Source: G963674505 sp964575975
Lineage (GTDB): Bacteria; Desulfobacterota; Desulfobacteria; Desulfobacterales; SKZT01
DNA length: 35,117 nucleotides
Assembly: GCA_964575975.1 (NCBI GenBank)
Contig: CAZNTU010000033.1
Location: 1 to 35,117 of the forward strand
Direction: 5' to 3'
Below, one piece after another: positions 6,682 through 14,750 of the stretch. A program made the translations under genes and the position numbers. Below the pieces are notes generated by a model that saw only the letters and a list, made by a program, of their open reading frames with translations, searched no databases and was not told the DNA's origin. How positions within the stretch are numbered: the stretch's first letter is position 1; each line of letters opens with the position of its first letter.

Positions 6682-8278
6682 ATGCCTCCTTCGAGGATTC
6701 GTGAGCGAGTTCCATCGGAACCAGGCCTCCGCTCGCCCCCAGCGTACGGACGAAGCCGAAGTTTCCGGCATGGAACGCGGGCGCCGGCCCCGTCTCTTGC
6801 GTTCGCTCGACAGCGGTCGCGCGGGAAGAGACCAGCGCTTCGCCGATTCCGGCGCACATATAGAAAAACTGCACGGTCTGCGTTCCGGCGTAGACCGTGG
6901 TCTGGGTAAAGACGGCGGCCGTCCATCCCGCGAGGAGCGCCCACGCCAGACGACCTTCGGAGCTGTCGTAGGGTTGGCTCCGCACGAAATTGAGAAGCCT
7001 TGCGAAGATGTAGGCGATCAGGAGCACGTATGCGTAAAACGCGGCCTTTCCCGACGTGAGCGTCATGAACAAAAACTCGTTGTCGATGGACAGCTGCCCT
7101 TTCACGACCGGGACCGTGAACCGCCCCCAGCCGAACCACGGCTTCTCCGCGACGACCTCCTTGTAATTGTCCATCAGCTCCTTCCTGTAAGCGGCGTTTC
7201 GCTGATCGGCGGTTTCCGCCGTAGCCCTGTCGACGTTCACGTACGCGACGATCTTCGGTACGACCACCGGCAAGGACGCGCACATAGCCAGGAACATGAT
7301 CCCGAAAACCATTGCTTTTCGGCGCGCCCACCCGAACCAGATCAAGGCGAATCCCAGAAACATTCCGGCTATGGGCGCGCGACTTATGGACGCGATGCAA
7401 CCGCCGGAGCAAATGGAAAAAAACACGAGTCCCCACGGAAGTTTCTTGAATGTTCGGTTCAGGCCGTAGAAAAGGAGAAAAACGAAGAGGAGTCCTAGCG
7501 CCACCGCCCCCAGTCCGATGCTTTTAAAGCCGTCGGCCGGGACAAGGAGGAATGGAATCAGGACAATGGCCAACATCGTTTTCGGCCCCCAATAATCCTT
7601 CGTCTTCGACATGTTCCAAACGCCTGTCGCAAAGCGGTTTTCCTTCCAGAGCCAAAGCGCCATGGGGGCGATCATGGCGAAGAAATATCCGCCGCAAATG
7701 GGATGGGCGAACGGTCCGAAAGCGCGCTTCAATCCCCAGCGCTTCATGGGCAGCTCCCACGGGACCCAGTGGGGCCACAATTTGCGGATGGGCTTGTCGA
7801 AAACATTGTACCAGAGCTTGAATTCGTACATCATGAACAGTCCCACCACCGAGCCTACCACCACCATAGCCTTTATCATGTCGATTCGGACTTCCGGGTC
7901 GGAGAACCAGACCCGAGTCAGAAGGTAAGGGAAAAAGCGGGCCATGAGATCGTTGAAAAGGACTTTCTGCGCGGGCTTGTAGGAGCTGTTGACGTATTGC
8001 CCGTAGAAGACGATCAGCAGGTGGAGCAGAATAATTACGTCCAGCCAGGAAAACACGTACCCTTCGCATTTCGACTGGAAAACCCAGAACGCCAGGATGG
8101 GGGCCAAAGCCGCGCTCCAGAACGAAAGCTCGGGGATTCCCTGGACGAGTTTCGTGTCGTAATACACGGGAAACACCAGGAGAATCGGGATAAAATAGAA
8201 GACAAACAACTCCCGGGGGCTTCTGGAAGCCAGCAGCGCGAAACCGAGCAGCATGGGCAAGACCGCTATTTTATCCAT
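6653..8278 (-). CDS. Wzy / O-antigen ligase-like polysaccharide polymerase
   Basis: This 541-residue inner-membrane protein has about ten to twelve hydrophobic segments spread from residue 3 to about 480. It carries marks of the O-antigen ligase/Wzy_C family: SISRAPIAG at about 297-305 ahead of a membrane helix, then a large soluble loop with EKPWFGWGRF at 378-387 and SIDNEFL at 397-403. Such proteins join repeat units in the periplasm or ligate glycan to an acceptor. The place between the Wzc-like gene and the glycosyltransferases favours a polymerase. The ATG at 8278 has AAGGAA upstream and overlaps the co-polymerase stop by 13 bases. The hydrophilic C-terminal tail of about 50 residues is unusual and reads over the start of the next gene. 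Confidence 0.85.
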   Translation of the reverse strand: MDKIAVLPMLLGFALLASRSPRELFVFYFIPILLVFPVYYDTKLVQGIPELSFWSAALAPILAFWVFQSKCEGYVFSWLDVIILLHLLIVFYGQYVNSSYKPAQKVLFNDLMARFFPYLLTRVWFSDPEVRIDMIKAMVVVGSVVGLFMMYEFKLWYNVFDKPIRKLWPHWVPWELPMKRWGLKRAFGPFAHPICGGYFFAMIAPMALWLWKENRFATGVWNMSKTKDYWGPKTMLAIVLIPFLLVPADGFKSIGLGAVALGLLFVFLLFYGLNRTFKKLPWGLVFFSICSGGCIASISRAPIAGMFLGFALIWFGWARRKAMVFGIMFLAMCASLPVVVPKIVAYVNVDRATAETADQRNAAYRKELMDNYKEVVAEKPWFGWGRFTVPVVKGQLSIDNEFLFMTLTSGKAAFYAYVLLIAYIFARLLNFVRSQPYDSSEGRLAWALLAGWTAAVFTQTTVYAGTQTVQFFYMCAGIGEALVSSRATAVERTQETGPAPAFHAGNFGFVRTLGASGGLVPMELAHESSKEAYGYRFSRTL

Positions 8279-10440
8279 TTCTTTCCTTGCGCTCTTTTCC
8301 CGTAGAATTGTTCCATCGCCTGTTTATAGTATCCTCCCTTGAGGATTCGGACTCGGTTGAGGATTATGGAAACGACTTGGGTCCCTATCCTGTCTAGAAG
8401 ATTGACCGCATGGGCGATCTCTCCCCAAGGGGTCCTTTCGGCCTCCACCACCAGGACCGTCACGTCCGACAAGGTCACGAGTCCCTCCGAGTAGTTGGAC
8501 GTCAACAGCGGCGGCGCGTCGATGAATATGAAATCGTAGAGCGGCCGCAGGGCGTCCAGTAGTTCAGACACTCGCGAAAGGGTAAGGACCGGCGGAAAAA
8601 GCTCCTTGACCGTTCCCAGAGCGAGCACGCGGAACGGAAGCCTGGGATCGGTTCGTATATACGGATCTATTTCCCCCGTTTGTCCGGACCAGTCGCTGAT
8701 TCCCTCCTTTCCGTCGAGGAAAGGCAAGCTGTTTTCGACCGGATTCCGGTAATTCAGGTCCAGGTACAGCTTGCGGTCCAGCGGGGCGTCGGCCGAAGCC
8801 AGTACGTTTATGGCGGCGGATGTCGCGCCGTAGCCGCCCTTGGGGGAAAGGAACATGAAAACCGAAGAGCCGTGCGCCTTGCGTTCCTTGTCGAAATGGA
8901 TCGCGATTTTGCAGTACAGATCGTGGACAAAGGACGCAAAGTGCTTTTTAAAGACGAAATAGATTTGCTCCGGGTCGATTCCGTCCTCTTTGGAGTCGAG
9001 CACGAAACCCGTGGGAGGAAAGCCCAATCCCTTTTGAATTTCGTCGGGCCTGCGGATTGTCGGATCCAGAACGTCGAGCCCGACCGCCAAGCCGAAACCG
9101 AAAACGAAGCTTCCGATCACGCCGGCGATCGTCAGCTTTGTCTTGTTTCCGACGCCGTCCTCGGGGGGAACGGCCAGTTCCATGACATGGATTCTCCCGG
9201 GATTGGCCCATTCCAAGTTGATCTGGTCTATGCGCTCGTTGATTCGGTTCAGCGAGGATTGCAACCTTTCGATTTCCTGCCTCGAAGTGCTTGCCCGGAG
9301 CACGGCGGTATTGTACTCGAGGATGTCCTTCTGGAGTTCCTTCAGCTTTTGCTCCACCTGTTCCTCGGTTTTCAGCACCGCCTCGTAGTCGGCCGAAAGA
9401 TTCACGATTTCCATTCGGTTGTCCGCCAGCATTTTCTCTCTCAGGATTCGCCTTTCCCGCTCGGATATAGTCTTGCCCAGTCTTTCCGTCTGCTCATGCA
9501 GTTTGGCCATTCTGTTTTGCTGGTGTTTGTACTGCGGATTTTCGTCGGACAAATCGACCGTGAGATCCCGGATTTCCTGTTCCTTGCGGTTTAATTGAAT
9601 GAGATTGTCTTGCAGGAGAGGGTTTCGTTCCACGATTTCGCTGACAAAAGGATCGATATCCATGGTTTCGATGGTTTTCGATTTTTTTTGCAGGCTTTCC
9701 AGCTTGTTGGTCAAATTGATCCGCTCCAGGAATATTTTGTTTTGGGACTGCTTGAGGTCGTAGAGGGAGTCGATGTACACGTACAGGTTCTTCTCCTCCG
9801 TAATGGCGGTCCCGAGGGAGTTCGACACGCTCTCCAGTTCGTGATAGCTCGCGTCCAGCTGATTTTGCACCTTCTCCTTTTCCTGGTTCAGCCTTTTCAG
9901 TTTGATCGTGTCTTCGTCTTCCTGCTGCCTTCTTTTGGAATTCATGAACGTTTGAACCACCGAATTGACGATCTCGGCGAGGCCTTCCTTGTTGCTTGAC
10001 GACATGGAAATCTGGATCAGCTGCGTGTCGCGCATCTGGACGACCTTCAGCTTGGCGTTCAGCCTCGCGATGGCCGTCCTTTCGCTCTCTCCGGGACGCC
10101 GCCACGCGTGTCCGGCCCGGTGATGCGCCTCGATGGCTTCCTTCAGGATGGGATAGCTTTCGATGATGTTGACCTGGGTGCGCATCCAGTCCTCGTACGA
10201 ACGGAGCATCATGGTGTCCTCTGTTCTGTACAGGATTTTCGGGACGGACGGTTCCACGTTCAACACGGCCTCCGCGGTAAAGGTGGTGGTCGCTTTTTTG
10301 TGGGCTGCGAAGACGGCGAATGCGGAGACGACGGCGGAGACGACGAGTGCAAGGACAAAATGCCGCCTCAAGCTTGACAACAGGTTCAGCGGCTTTCTTA
10401 TTTTCCTGTTCTGGCCCGGCCGCACTGTTCCCTCTCGCAT
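8266..10440 (-). CDS. Wzc/GumC-like polysaccharide co-polymerase with degenerate BY-kinase domain
   Basis: This 724-residue protein controls chain length and export by bridging the inner membrane and the Wza channel. It has a membrane segment near 27-46, a Wzz domain, a long periplasmic coiled coil (about 160-400, e.g. TIKLKRLNQEKEKVQNQLD), a second membrane segment near 437-454 followed by LDPTIRRPDEIQKGLG, then a cytoplasmic ParA/BY-kinase-like domain. That domain keeps Walker A' (LYLDLNYRNP, about 557-566) and Walker B (FIFIDAPP, about 637-644). Its Walker A reads SPKGGYGATS at 532-541, with alanine where the phosphate-binding lysine belongs. A short tyrosine group (YYKQAMEQFYG) sits at the C-terminus. 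The ATG at 10440 follows GAGGATTTC. It lies 20 bases after the export-protein gene. Kinase activity is doubtful. Confidence 0.92.
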   Translation of the reverse strand: MREGTVRPGQNRKIRKPLNLLSSLRRHFVLALVVSAVVSAFAVFAAHKKATTTFTAEAVLNVEPSVPKILYRTEDTMMLRSYEDWMRTQVNIIESYPILKEAIEAHHRAGHAWRRPGESERTAIARLNAKLKVVQMRDTQLIQISMSSSNKEGLAEIVNSVVQTFMNSKRRQQEDEDTIKLKRLNQEKEKVQNQLDASYHELESVSNSLGTAITEEKNLYVYIDSLYDLKQSQNKIFLERINLTNKLESLQKKSKTIETMDIDPFVSEIVERNPLLQDNLIQLNRKEQEIRDLTVDLSDENPQYKHQQNRMAKLHEQTERLGKTISERERRILREKMLADNRMEIVNLSADYEAVLKTEEQVEQKLKELQKDILEYNTAVLRASTSRQEIERLQSSLNRINERIDQINLEWANPGRIHVMELAVPPEDGVGNKTKLTIAGVIGSFVFGFGLAVGLDVLDPTIRRPDEIQKGLGFPPTGFVLDSKEDGIDPEQIYFVFKKHFASFVHDLYCKIAIHFDKERKAHGSSVFMFLSPKGGYGATSAAINVLASADAPLDRKLYLDLNYRNPVENSLPFLDGKEGISDWSGQTGEIDPYIRTDPRLPFRVLALGTVKELFPPVLTLSRVSELLDALRPLYDFIFIDAPPLLTSNYSEGLVTLSDVTVLVVEAERTPWGEIAHAVNLLDRIGTQVVSIILNRVRILKGGYYKQAMEQFYGKRAQGKKWIK

Positions 10441-10460
10441 GAAATCCTCGCCTGCCGCCT

Positions 10461-11501
10461 CTATTCGTTTTTCCGAAGGGTTTCGGCAACGATCAAAAGT
10501 TGCACGAACGGATCGACCTGTCTCAGATAATAATTGAACGTCGCGATTCCCTTTCGGGGAACGAAAACGATGTCGCTGTTTTTCAGCAGATAGTTCTGGG
10601 AAAAATCGGCCGTGGCCATCATCTTGTCGAGATCGATCTCGACGACGCCTCCGCCCCGCCCCCGGTCTCGGATCAGCTTGATCCCGGAAGTGACCGCGTT
10701 CTCCGTGACTCCGCCCGCCATCCCTATGGCGTTCAGCAGCGTCAACACGTCCCGGATTTCGTAAGACCCCGGCGCTCTCACCTCGCCCATGACGAACACG
10801 TTGGAATCCTGCGGGTCGGGAATGTAGACGACATCGTTGTTGGCCAGCCTGACGTTCAGCTTCAAGTTTCCGCGTCGCAAAAGCTGCTGTAGATCGATCC
10901 AGAGAATCTGGTCCCTGCCGCGCATGATGGCGCACCGGGAGAGAAAAGCCGCCTTTTGCACGGGGGGAAACGGCGCGGCTATGGAAAGAGCCTCCAGCAG
11001 CGTGGGCCTCCCGTCGAATTCGATGACGCCCGGATGATCCACCCGGCCCAGCACGTAGACCTTGTTGTTCCTGTATTTGTTGATCTTGAGGGTAATCGCC
11101 ACGGAATCGTAGAATCGGGCCATTTTTCCCAGAATGCGGTCTTCGGCCTGTTGCCGGGTCAATCTCGACAGCTCGATTTCGCCGCCCATGAAAACGGCGA
11201 TGGCGCCGTCGGGGCCGACCACGTATTGTCCGGCAATTTCCGGGCGATGGGGGGAAACGATCTCCAGAACATCGCCGGGCCCGATGAGGTATTCCTTGTG
11301 GAGTCCCCGTTCGTACATCTCGAGGATTTCAGGGGAGGCGTATTCCACGCTCTCGCTTTTTTCGGAAGCCAAATCCGTGTTCGGGTCCTCGGGCGAAATG
11401 GTGGGAGCGGGTCCGCTAAAGGAAGCGCCGCAACCGGAAATACAAATCCCGGCCAGTAGCAAAAACCGGATTGCGAGAAAGAAAGCGGCTTTCTTGTCCA
11501 T
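10461..11501 (-). CDS. Wza-like polysaccharide export lipoprotein (SLBB domains)
   Basis: This 346-residue outer-membrane export channel subunit begins with a lipoprotein signal: a basic start, the hydrophobic run FFLAIRFLLLAGICI and the lipobox ISGC around residue 24. It continues with the Poly_export motif EYLIGPGDVLEIVSPHRPEI (about 74-93) and VVGPDGAIAVFMGGEIEL, then two SLBB domains starting at KVYVLGRVDHPGVIEF and NVFVMGEVRAPGSYEI. It is near the usual length for Wza/KpsD-family proteins. It is the first gene of the polysaccharide operon and lies 130 bases downstream of the STAS gene on the same strand. The ribosome site before ATG 11501 is weak (AAGAAT), so its expression may depend on readthrough or an unseen promoter in the 130-base gap. 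Confidence 0.92.
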   Translation of the reverse strand: MDKKAAFFLAIRFLLLAGICISGCGASFSGPAPTISPEDPNTDLASEKSESVEYASPEILEMYERGLHKEYLIGPGDVLEIVSPHRPEIAGQYVVGPDGAIAVFMGGEIELSRLTRQQAEDRILGKMARFYDSVAITLKINKYRNNKVYVLGRVDHPGVIEFDGRPTLLEALSIAAPFPPVQKAAFLSRCAIMRGRDQILWIDLQQLLRRGNLKLNVRLANNDVVYIPDPQDSNVFVMGEVRAPGSYEIRDVLTLLNAIGMAGGVTENAVTSGIKLIRDRGRGGGVVEIDLDKMMATADFSQNYLLKNSDIVFVPRKGIATFNYYLRQVDPFVQLLIVAETLRKNE

Positions 11502-11631
11502 GGCGCTATTCTTGCGAAAGGGGGTGGATGTTGTATGTCATGTTCAAGATTCAGTTTTCCAATTCGGATTTCAGCAAGTTGCATTCTACAACGGTCGTCG
11601 CAAGTTGTTCCCGGCGATGACCCGGTAGGCC

Positions 11632-11967
11632 CTATGAGAAGCTTGCGGCGGCCTCCACGCCGTTGTCGTATATGTCGAAGATGCGGTGAAGCCTTGTCAG
11701 CTCGAAAATCACTCGCACTCTTTCCCGAAGCCCCGCGATCTTGATTTCCCCGCCTTTATTGGTAACCGAGCGCAGAGCCGCCACAAGGCTTCCCAGACCG
11801 GTGCTGTCGATGAAGTCTATGCCTTCCATGTCCAAGACCATATTGCAAACCCCGGTCTCCAACAAGTCCTTGACCGTTTCCTTTACCGTTTTGGATGAAG
11901 AGGCGTCCAGTCGCCCCGTCAGTTTAAGAACAGTCGCATTCTCGACAGTGTCCTTTCGAATTTCCAT
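11632..11967 (-). CDS. STAS-domain anti-sigma factor antagonist (SpoIIAA/RsbV-like)
   Basis: This 111-residue single STAS domain starts MEIRKDTVENATVLKLTGRL and contains the phosphorylation motif FIDSTGLGSLVAAL; serine 55 is the expected target of the partner kinase. In partner switching, the unphosphorylated antagonist binds the anti-sigma kinase and frees a sigma factor or other client. The ATG at 11967 is one base beyond the stop of the kinase gene and has GAGGAGAGCG upstream; a slightly earlier in-frame ATG inside the kinase gene is less likely. The kinase immediately upstream and the PP2C phosphatase before it make the set complete apart from a sigma factor, which is not in the window. 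Confidence 0.92.
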   Translation of the reverse strand: MEIRKDTVENATVLKLTGRLDASSSKTVKETVKDLLETGVCNMVLDMEGIDFIDSTGLGSLVAALRSVTNKGGEIKIAGLRERVRVIFELTRLHRIFDIYDNGVEAAASFS

Positions 11968-11968
11968 T

Positions 11969-12442
11969 TCACTCGCTCTCCTCGTCACTCGTATGAATTC
12001 TCTTAATCATGACCAAACAGTTCTTCCCCGGTTCCGTCCGGTACTCGACGCTGTCCATGATCGATTTGATAATGCCCAGCCCTCTGCCGCACTCGGGGAT
12101 GTCCTCTATGTCGAGCCGATCGGGGGGTGTCGGAAACAACGAGCTTTCCCTAAGAATCCTTTCGTCCATGGATCTTCCGGCGTCGCAAACCTGCACGACC
12201 AATTGGTCCGAATACCACGAAAACACGGTTGCCACCTCATGCCCCCCGATGTTCCCGTAAGCATGGATGATGCTGTTGTTCAAAGCTTCCACCACGCATA
12301 GTTTTACCTTGTCCGCCTCGATTTCGTCAAGGGGAATCAAAGCGCACAACCGGCTTACCGAAACTCCGACCATCGGAATATCTTCCAGTCTGCTTTCGAT
12401 TACGAGCCGGATACTTCCGGTCGGTTTCCTGTCCTCCACCAT
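11969..12442 (-). CDS. Anti-sigma regulatory factor, serine kinase (RsbW/SpoIIAB-like)
   Basis: This 157-residue HATPase-type kinase has an N-box VVEALNNSIIHAYG (about 50-63), a G1 box CDAGRSMD (86-93) and a G2 box CGRGLGIIKSIMD (118-130). It should phosphorylate the STAS protein encoded just downstream and hold its client inactive. The ATG at 12442 lacks a clear ribosome site. The frame stays open upstream through codons reading FFAATNCENPEKAIEK, up to the phosphatase stop, so a rare ATT start or coupling to the previous gene is possible. The stop and the STAS start are separated by one base, consistent with coupled, near-stoichiometric expression. Confidence 0.9.
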   Translation of the reverse strand: MVEDRKPTGSIRLVIESRLEDIPMVGVSVSRLCALIPLDEIEADKVKLCVVEALNNSIIHAYGNIGGHEVATVFSWYSDQLVVQVCDAGRSMDERILRESSLFPTPPDRLDIEDIPECGRGLGIIKSIMDSVEYRTEPGKNCLVMIKRIHTSDEESE

Positions 12443-12518
12443 TTTTTCAATCGCTTTTTCCGGATTTTCGCAGTTGGTTGCGGCGAAGAAATGCGATTTC
12501 GACGAGACCTTCCGCAGG

Positions 12519-13706
12519 TCACGCGATTTCCATGGCCAGCAACGTGACGTCGTCGTTGAATTCGCCCTCTCCTTTCCATTCGCTGAGGGAGTTTCCGATT
12601 CGCTTCACCACTGCGCCAAGGGAATCTCTCCTTCCTTTTTTCAGCATTGAGAACAAACGCTCCTCCGAAAACATTTCCCGGCGCTCGTCGAGACATTCCG
12701 TAACTCCGTCGGAGTACAATATCAGTCGATCTCCCTGAGCAAGTCGAAATTCGATTTCGTCGTATTCCGCCTCCGGCAGCATCCCTACCGGAAAACCGCC
12801 CTTTCCGTGTACGGAAATCGAACCGTCCTTCCTGGCGACCACCGGAGAGGGATGCCCCGCCTGCGTCATGCGTACATTTCCGTTCCTGGAATCGACGATG
12901 CCATATATCATAGTGAAGTATTGCATAATGTCATCGTCGGACAAAAAGCTCCGGTTAAGTTCCCGCACGACCCGTGACGGCGGCAGGAGGGTGGAGGAAG
13001 GCGACCCTGGAATCGCCTCCTTCAAAAGGCAATCCGGCAGGGCGGTTCGGGAAAGGACACGGCTCAGAGTCACGGACAAAAGCGCCGCCGATATTCCGTG
13101 ACCGGCCACGTCCAGGATATAGAACCCGACATGGTGCTCGTCCAGCCTGAAAAAATTGAAAATATCCCCGGCCATGAAAGCGCACGGCCTGAAGATCCAT
13201 TCGAATCGGATTCCCAGTATCGTTTCGGCCTTGCGGGGCAAAAGGCTTTTCTGAACCTTGGCGGCGGCCTCCAAATCCTTTTTCATGACAGCATAGGCTT
13301 CCTCCAGCCGCCGATTCCGGTCCTCCAGCCTTTTTTCCAGCAGGACCACTCGCTCACCCGCGCGAATCCTCACGTTAAGCTCGTCCCTGTGGAACGGCTT
13401 TACCAGAAAATCGTCGGCCCCGGCTTCCATGGCTTCCACCAAGTCGGACTTGTCGTCCTTCGCCGTAAGGAGAATGATATAGACGTACCGCCCGAAGTCG
13501 GCCTCCCGAATTCGCCTGCAAAGTTCCAGACCGTTCATTTTCGGCATCATCCAGTCCGTGACCACCAAACTCAGCACGCTTCGGGACAAAGTCTCCCAAG
13601 CCTGTTCGCCGTCCGACACCGCAACCACCTCGTGTCCCCACTTTCCAAGAGTCGAGGCGATCAATGCTTGCGTAACAGGATTGTCCTCCGCGACTAGAAT
13701 CTTCAT
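12519..13706 (-). CDS. Response regulator with PP2C-type serine phosphatase output (RsbU/SpoIIE-like)
   Basis: This 395-residue protein has a receiver domain (1-120: acidic ED at 7-8, phospho-acceptor D51 in TDWMMPK, K103 in LVKPF), then a linker helix (VLLEKRLEDRNRRLEEAYAV), then a PPM/PP2C phosphatase. The phosphatase has AGD at 179-181, DVAGHG at 199-204, AGHPSP, DGVTE at 333-337 and DDVTLL at 385-390, giving the full metal-binding aspartate set. It should dephosphorylate the STAS antagonist when the receiver is phosphorylated by an unknown histidine kinase. It is the first gene of the partner-switching trio and lies divergently from the HTH-receiver regulator, sharing about 170 bases of upstream sequence. 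The ribosome site before ATG 13706 is poor. Confidence 0.93.
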   Translation of the reverse strand: MKILVAEDNPVTQALIASTLGKWGHEVVAVSDGEQAWETLSRSVLSLVVTDWMMPKMNGLELCRRIREADFGRYVYIILLTAKDDKSDLVEAMEAGADDFLVKPFHRDELNVRIRAGERVVLLEKRLEDRNRRLEEAYAVMKKDLEAAAKVQKSLLPRKAETILGIRFEWIFRPCAFMAGDIFNFFRLDEHHVGFYILDVAGHGISAALLSVTLSRVLSRTALPDCLLKEAIPGSPSSTLLPPSRVVRELNRSFLSDDDIMQYFTMIYGIVDSRNGNVRMTQAGHPSPVVARKDGSISVHGKGGFPVGMLPEAEYDEIEFRLAQGDRLILYSDGVTECLDERREMFSEERLFSMLKKGRRDSLGAVVKRIGNSLSEWKGEGEFNDDVTLLAMEIA

Positions 13707-13785
13707 TTCGCTAAACCGTAGGTAAAACCCAAAAAACGTTCGACCGCTATTGTTGCCACGCCGGCAAGGAGATCCAAATTACGAC

Positions 13786-13844
13786 TTGACAAAGCACCTT
13801 GCGCTAATTTATGTCACATATGAAATAAAAAGAAATTTATGTCA
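13786..13844 (+). promoter_or_regulatory. Promoter region with -35-like box, direct repeats and imperfect palindrome
   Basis: A perfect TTGACA sits at 13786-13791, but the -10 region 17-18 bases on (TTATGT/TATGTC) is poor, as expected of an activator-dependent promoter. Two exact copies of AATTTATGTCA occur at 13806-13816 and 13834-13844, 28 bases apart. A 22-bp imperfect palindrome at 13808-13829, centred on CACATATG, pairs 18 of 22 positions. These lie immediately upstream of the HTH-receiver gene and between it and the divergent phosphatase gene. An operator for the HTH protein itself is an inference. Confidence 0.5.
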
Positions 13845-13874
13845 AGAAGAAAACAGGACTTCGGGGAAAATGAA

Positions 13875-14453
13875 ATGGGCGTTTTTGACGAGAGCTATTC
13901 TTCGGTGGACTTGTCCAAGATCCTTGGCGTTCATCGGGTGACCATAGCCAACTGGATCAAAAAGGGGGCTTTGAAGGCGGCCACGACGCCGGGCGGAAGA
14001 TACAAGGTTTCCAAGAAGGATCTTCGGGAGTTCTTGGAGGCCAAAGGAATAGCCGTTCCCGCGTTTCTGCGCCTCGAGGAGAAGAAGCTCGCGGTGGCCG
14101 TAGACGATGAACTCCCCGTGCTGAAACTTTACGAGAATTTTTTTTCCAAAGCCGATCTGTCTTTTTTCTTTCAGTTGCGGACCTTTAAGAATTCGGTGGA
14201 GGCCGCGCTTTACATCGGAAGCGCGCAACCGGACCTTGTCCTGTGGGATCTGAACATGCCGGGGCTCGACGGGTTCAATATGGCAGAAAAGATCAAGGAA
14301 AATTCCCCGAAAACGCGGATTGTGATGGTAATGGGCTGCGCGACCGAGGACAACGTCGAGAAACTGAAGAACTATCCGGTGGATAGTTTGATGGTGAAAC
14401 CGATAGATGTGAAAATTCTTAGAAGAACCATCAATGAAGTGTTCGGACTCTGA
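13875..14453 (+). CDS. DNA-binding regulator: N-terminal excisionase/MerR-type HTH plus C-terminal receiver
   Basis: This 192-residue protein has an N-terminal winged-helix segment (about 8-55: YSSVDLSKILGVHRVTIANW, then TPGGRYKVSKKDLREFLE) of the HTH_17/excisionase kind. A receiver domain follows from about residue 71, with acidic VDDE at 76-79, phospho-acceptor D125 in LWDLNMPGLDG and K175 in MVKPID. The order is the reverse of ordinary response regulators. The ATG at 13875 has GGGGA seven bases upstream; an earlier in-frame ATG at 13839 falls inside the repeated operator-like sequence and has no ribosome site. No histidine kinase is adjacent. Placed back to back with the partner-switching module, it may control that module and, through it, the polysaccharide operon. 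That link is inference. Confidence 0.88.
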   Translation: MGVFDESYSSVDLSKILGVHRVTIANWIKKGALKAATTPGGRYKVSKKDLREFLEAKGIAVPAFLRLEEKKLAVAVDDELPVLKLYENFFSKADLSFFFQLRTFKNSVEAALYIGSAQPDLVLWDLNMPGLDGFNMAEKIKENSPKTRIVMVMGCATEDNVEKLKNYPVDSLMVKPIDVKILRRTINEVFGL

Positions 14454-14750
14454 TGGCGTACTGCGGAATCTATGCATCAATACGGGCTTTTTTGCCGGAC
14501 GCTACGTTCGCCGAGCCGTTCGAGGCGACTCCCATACGCAGATCGCCGAACGTCGAACATGGAGTATCGAGGAGGAACAAAACCGGATGGAAAAAAGCAC
14601 ACTCGATATGCCGCCATTTTCATCGCCACAGGCAGAGTCCAGTTTGGTTCCGCTTGCAATATTCCCGGCGAAATTGTAAGTTCCAGCAAGTCATGGTTTG
14701 GCAATGAAAATTTCGGGGTCGGATTTGGTCCGAAAAGTGCGAAGTCGAAT
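14454..14750. other. Intergenic stretch before the methyltransferase
   Basis: About 300 bases show no convincing gene. A 30-codon frame at 14587-14679 starts ATG after GAGGAGGAAC but has no recognisable product. The methyltransferase frame is open across much of this region, but its translation there is unlike the family. A TTGCAA and TAAGTT pair 17 bases apart (about 14655-14683) is a possible but weak promoter. No tRNA or riboswitch fold was seen by eye. Confidence 0.4.

Noticed and set aside
14472..14750. A 93-residue N-terminal extension of the DNA methyltransferase
   Set aside because: The frame is open, but the translated residues are low-quality, lack similarity to the family and have no better ribosome site than the ATG at 14751.
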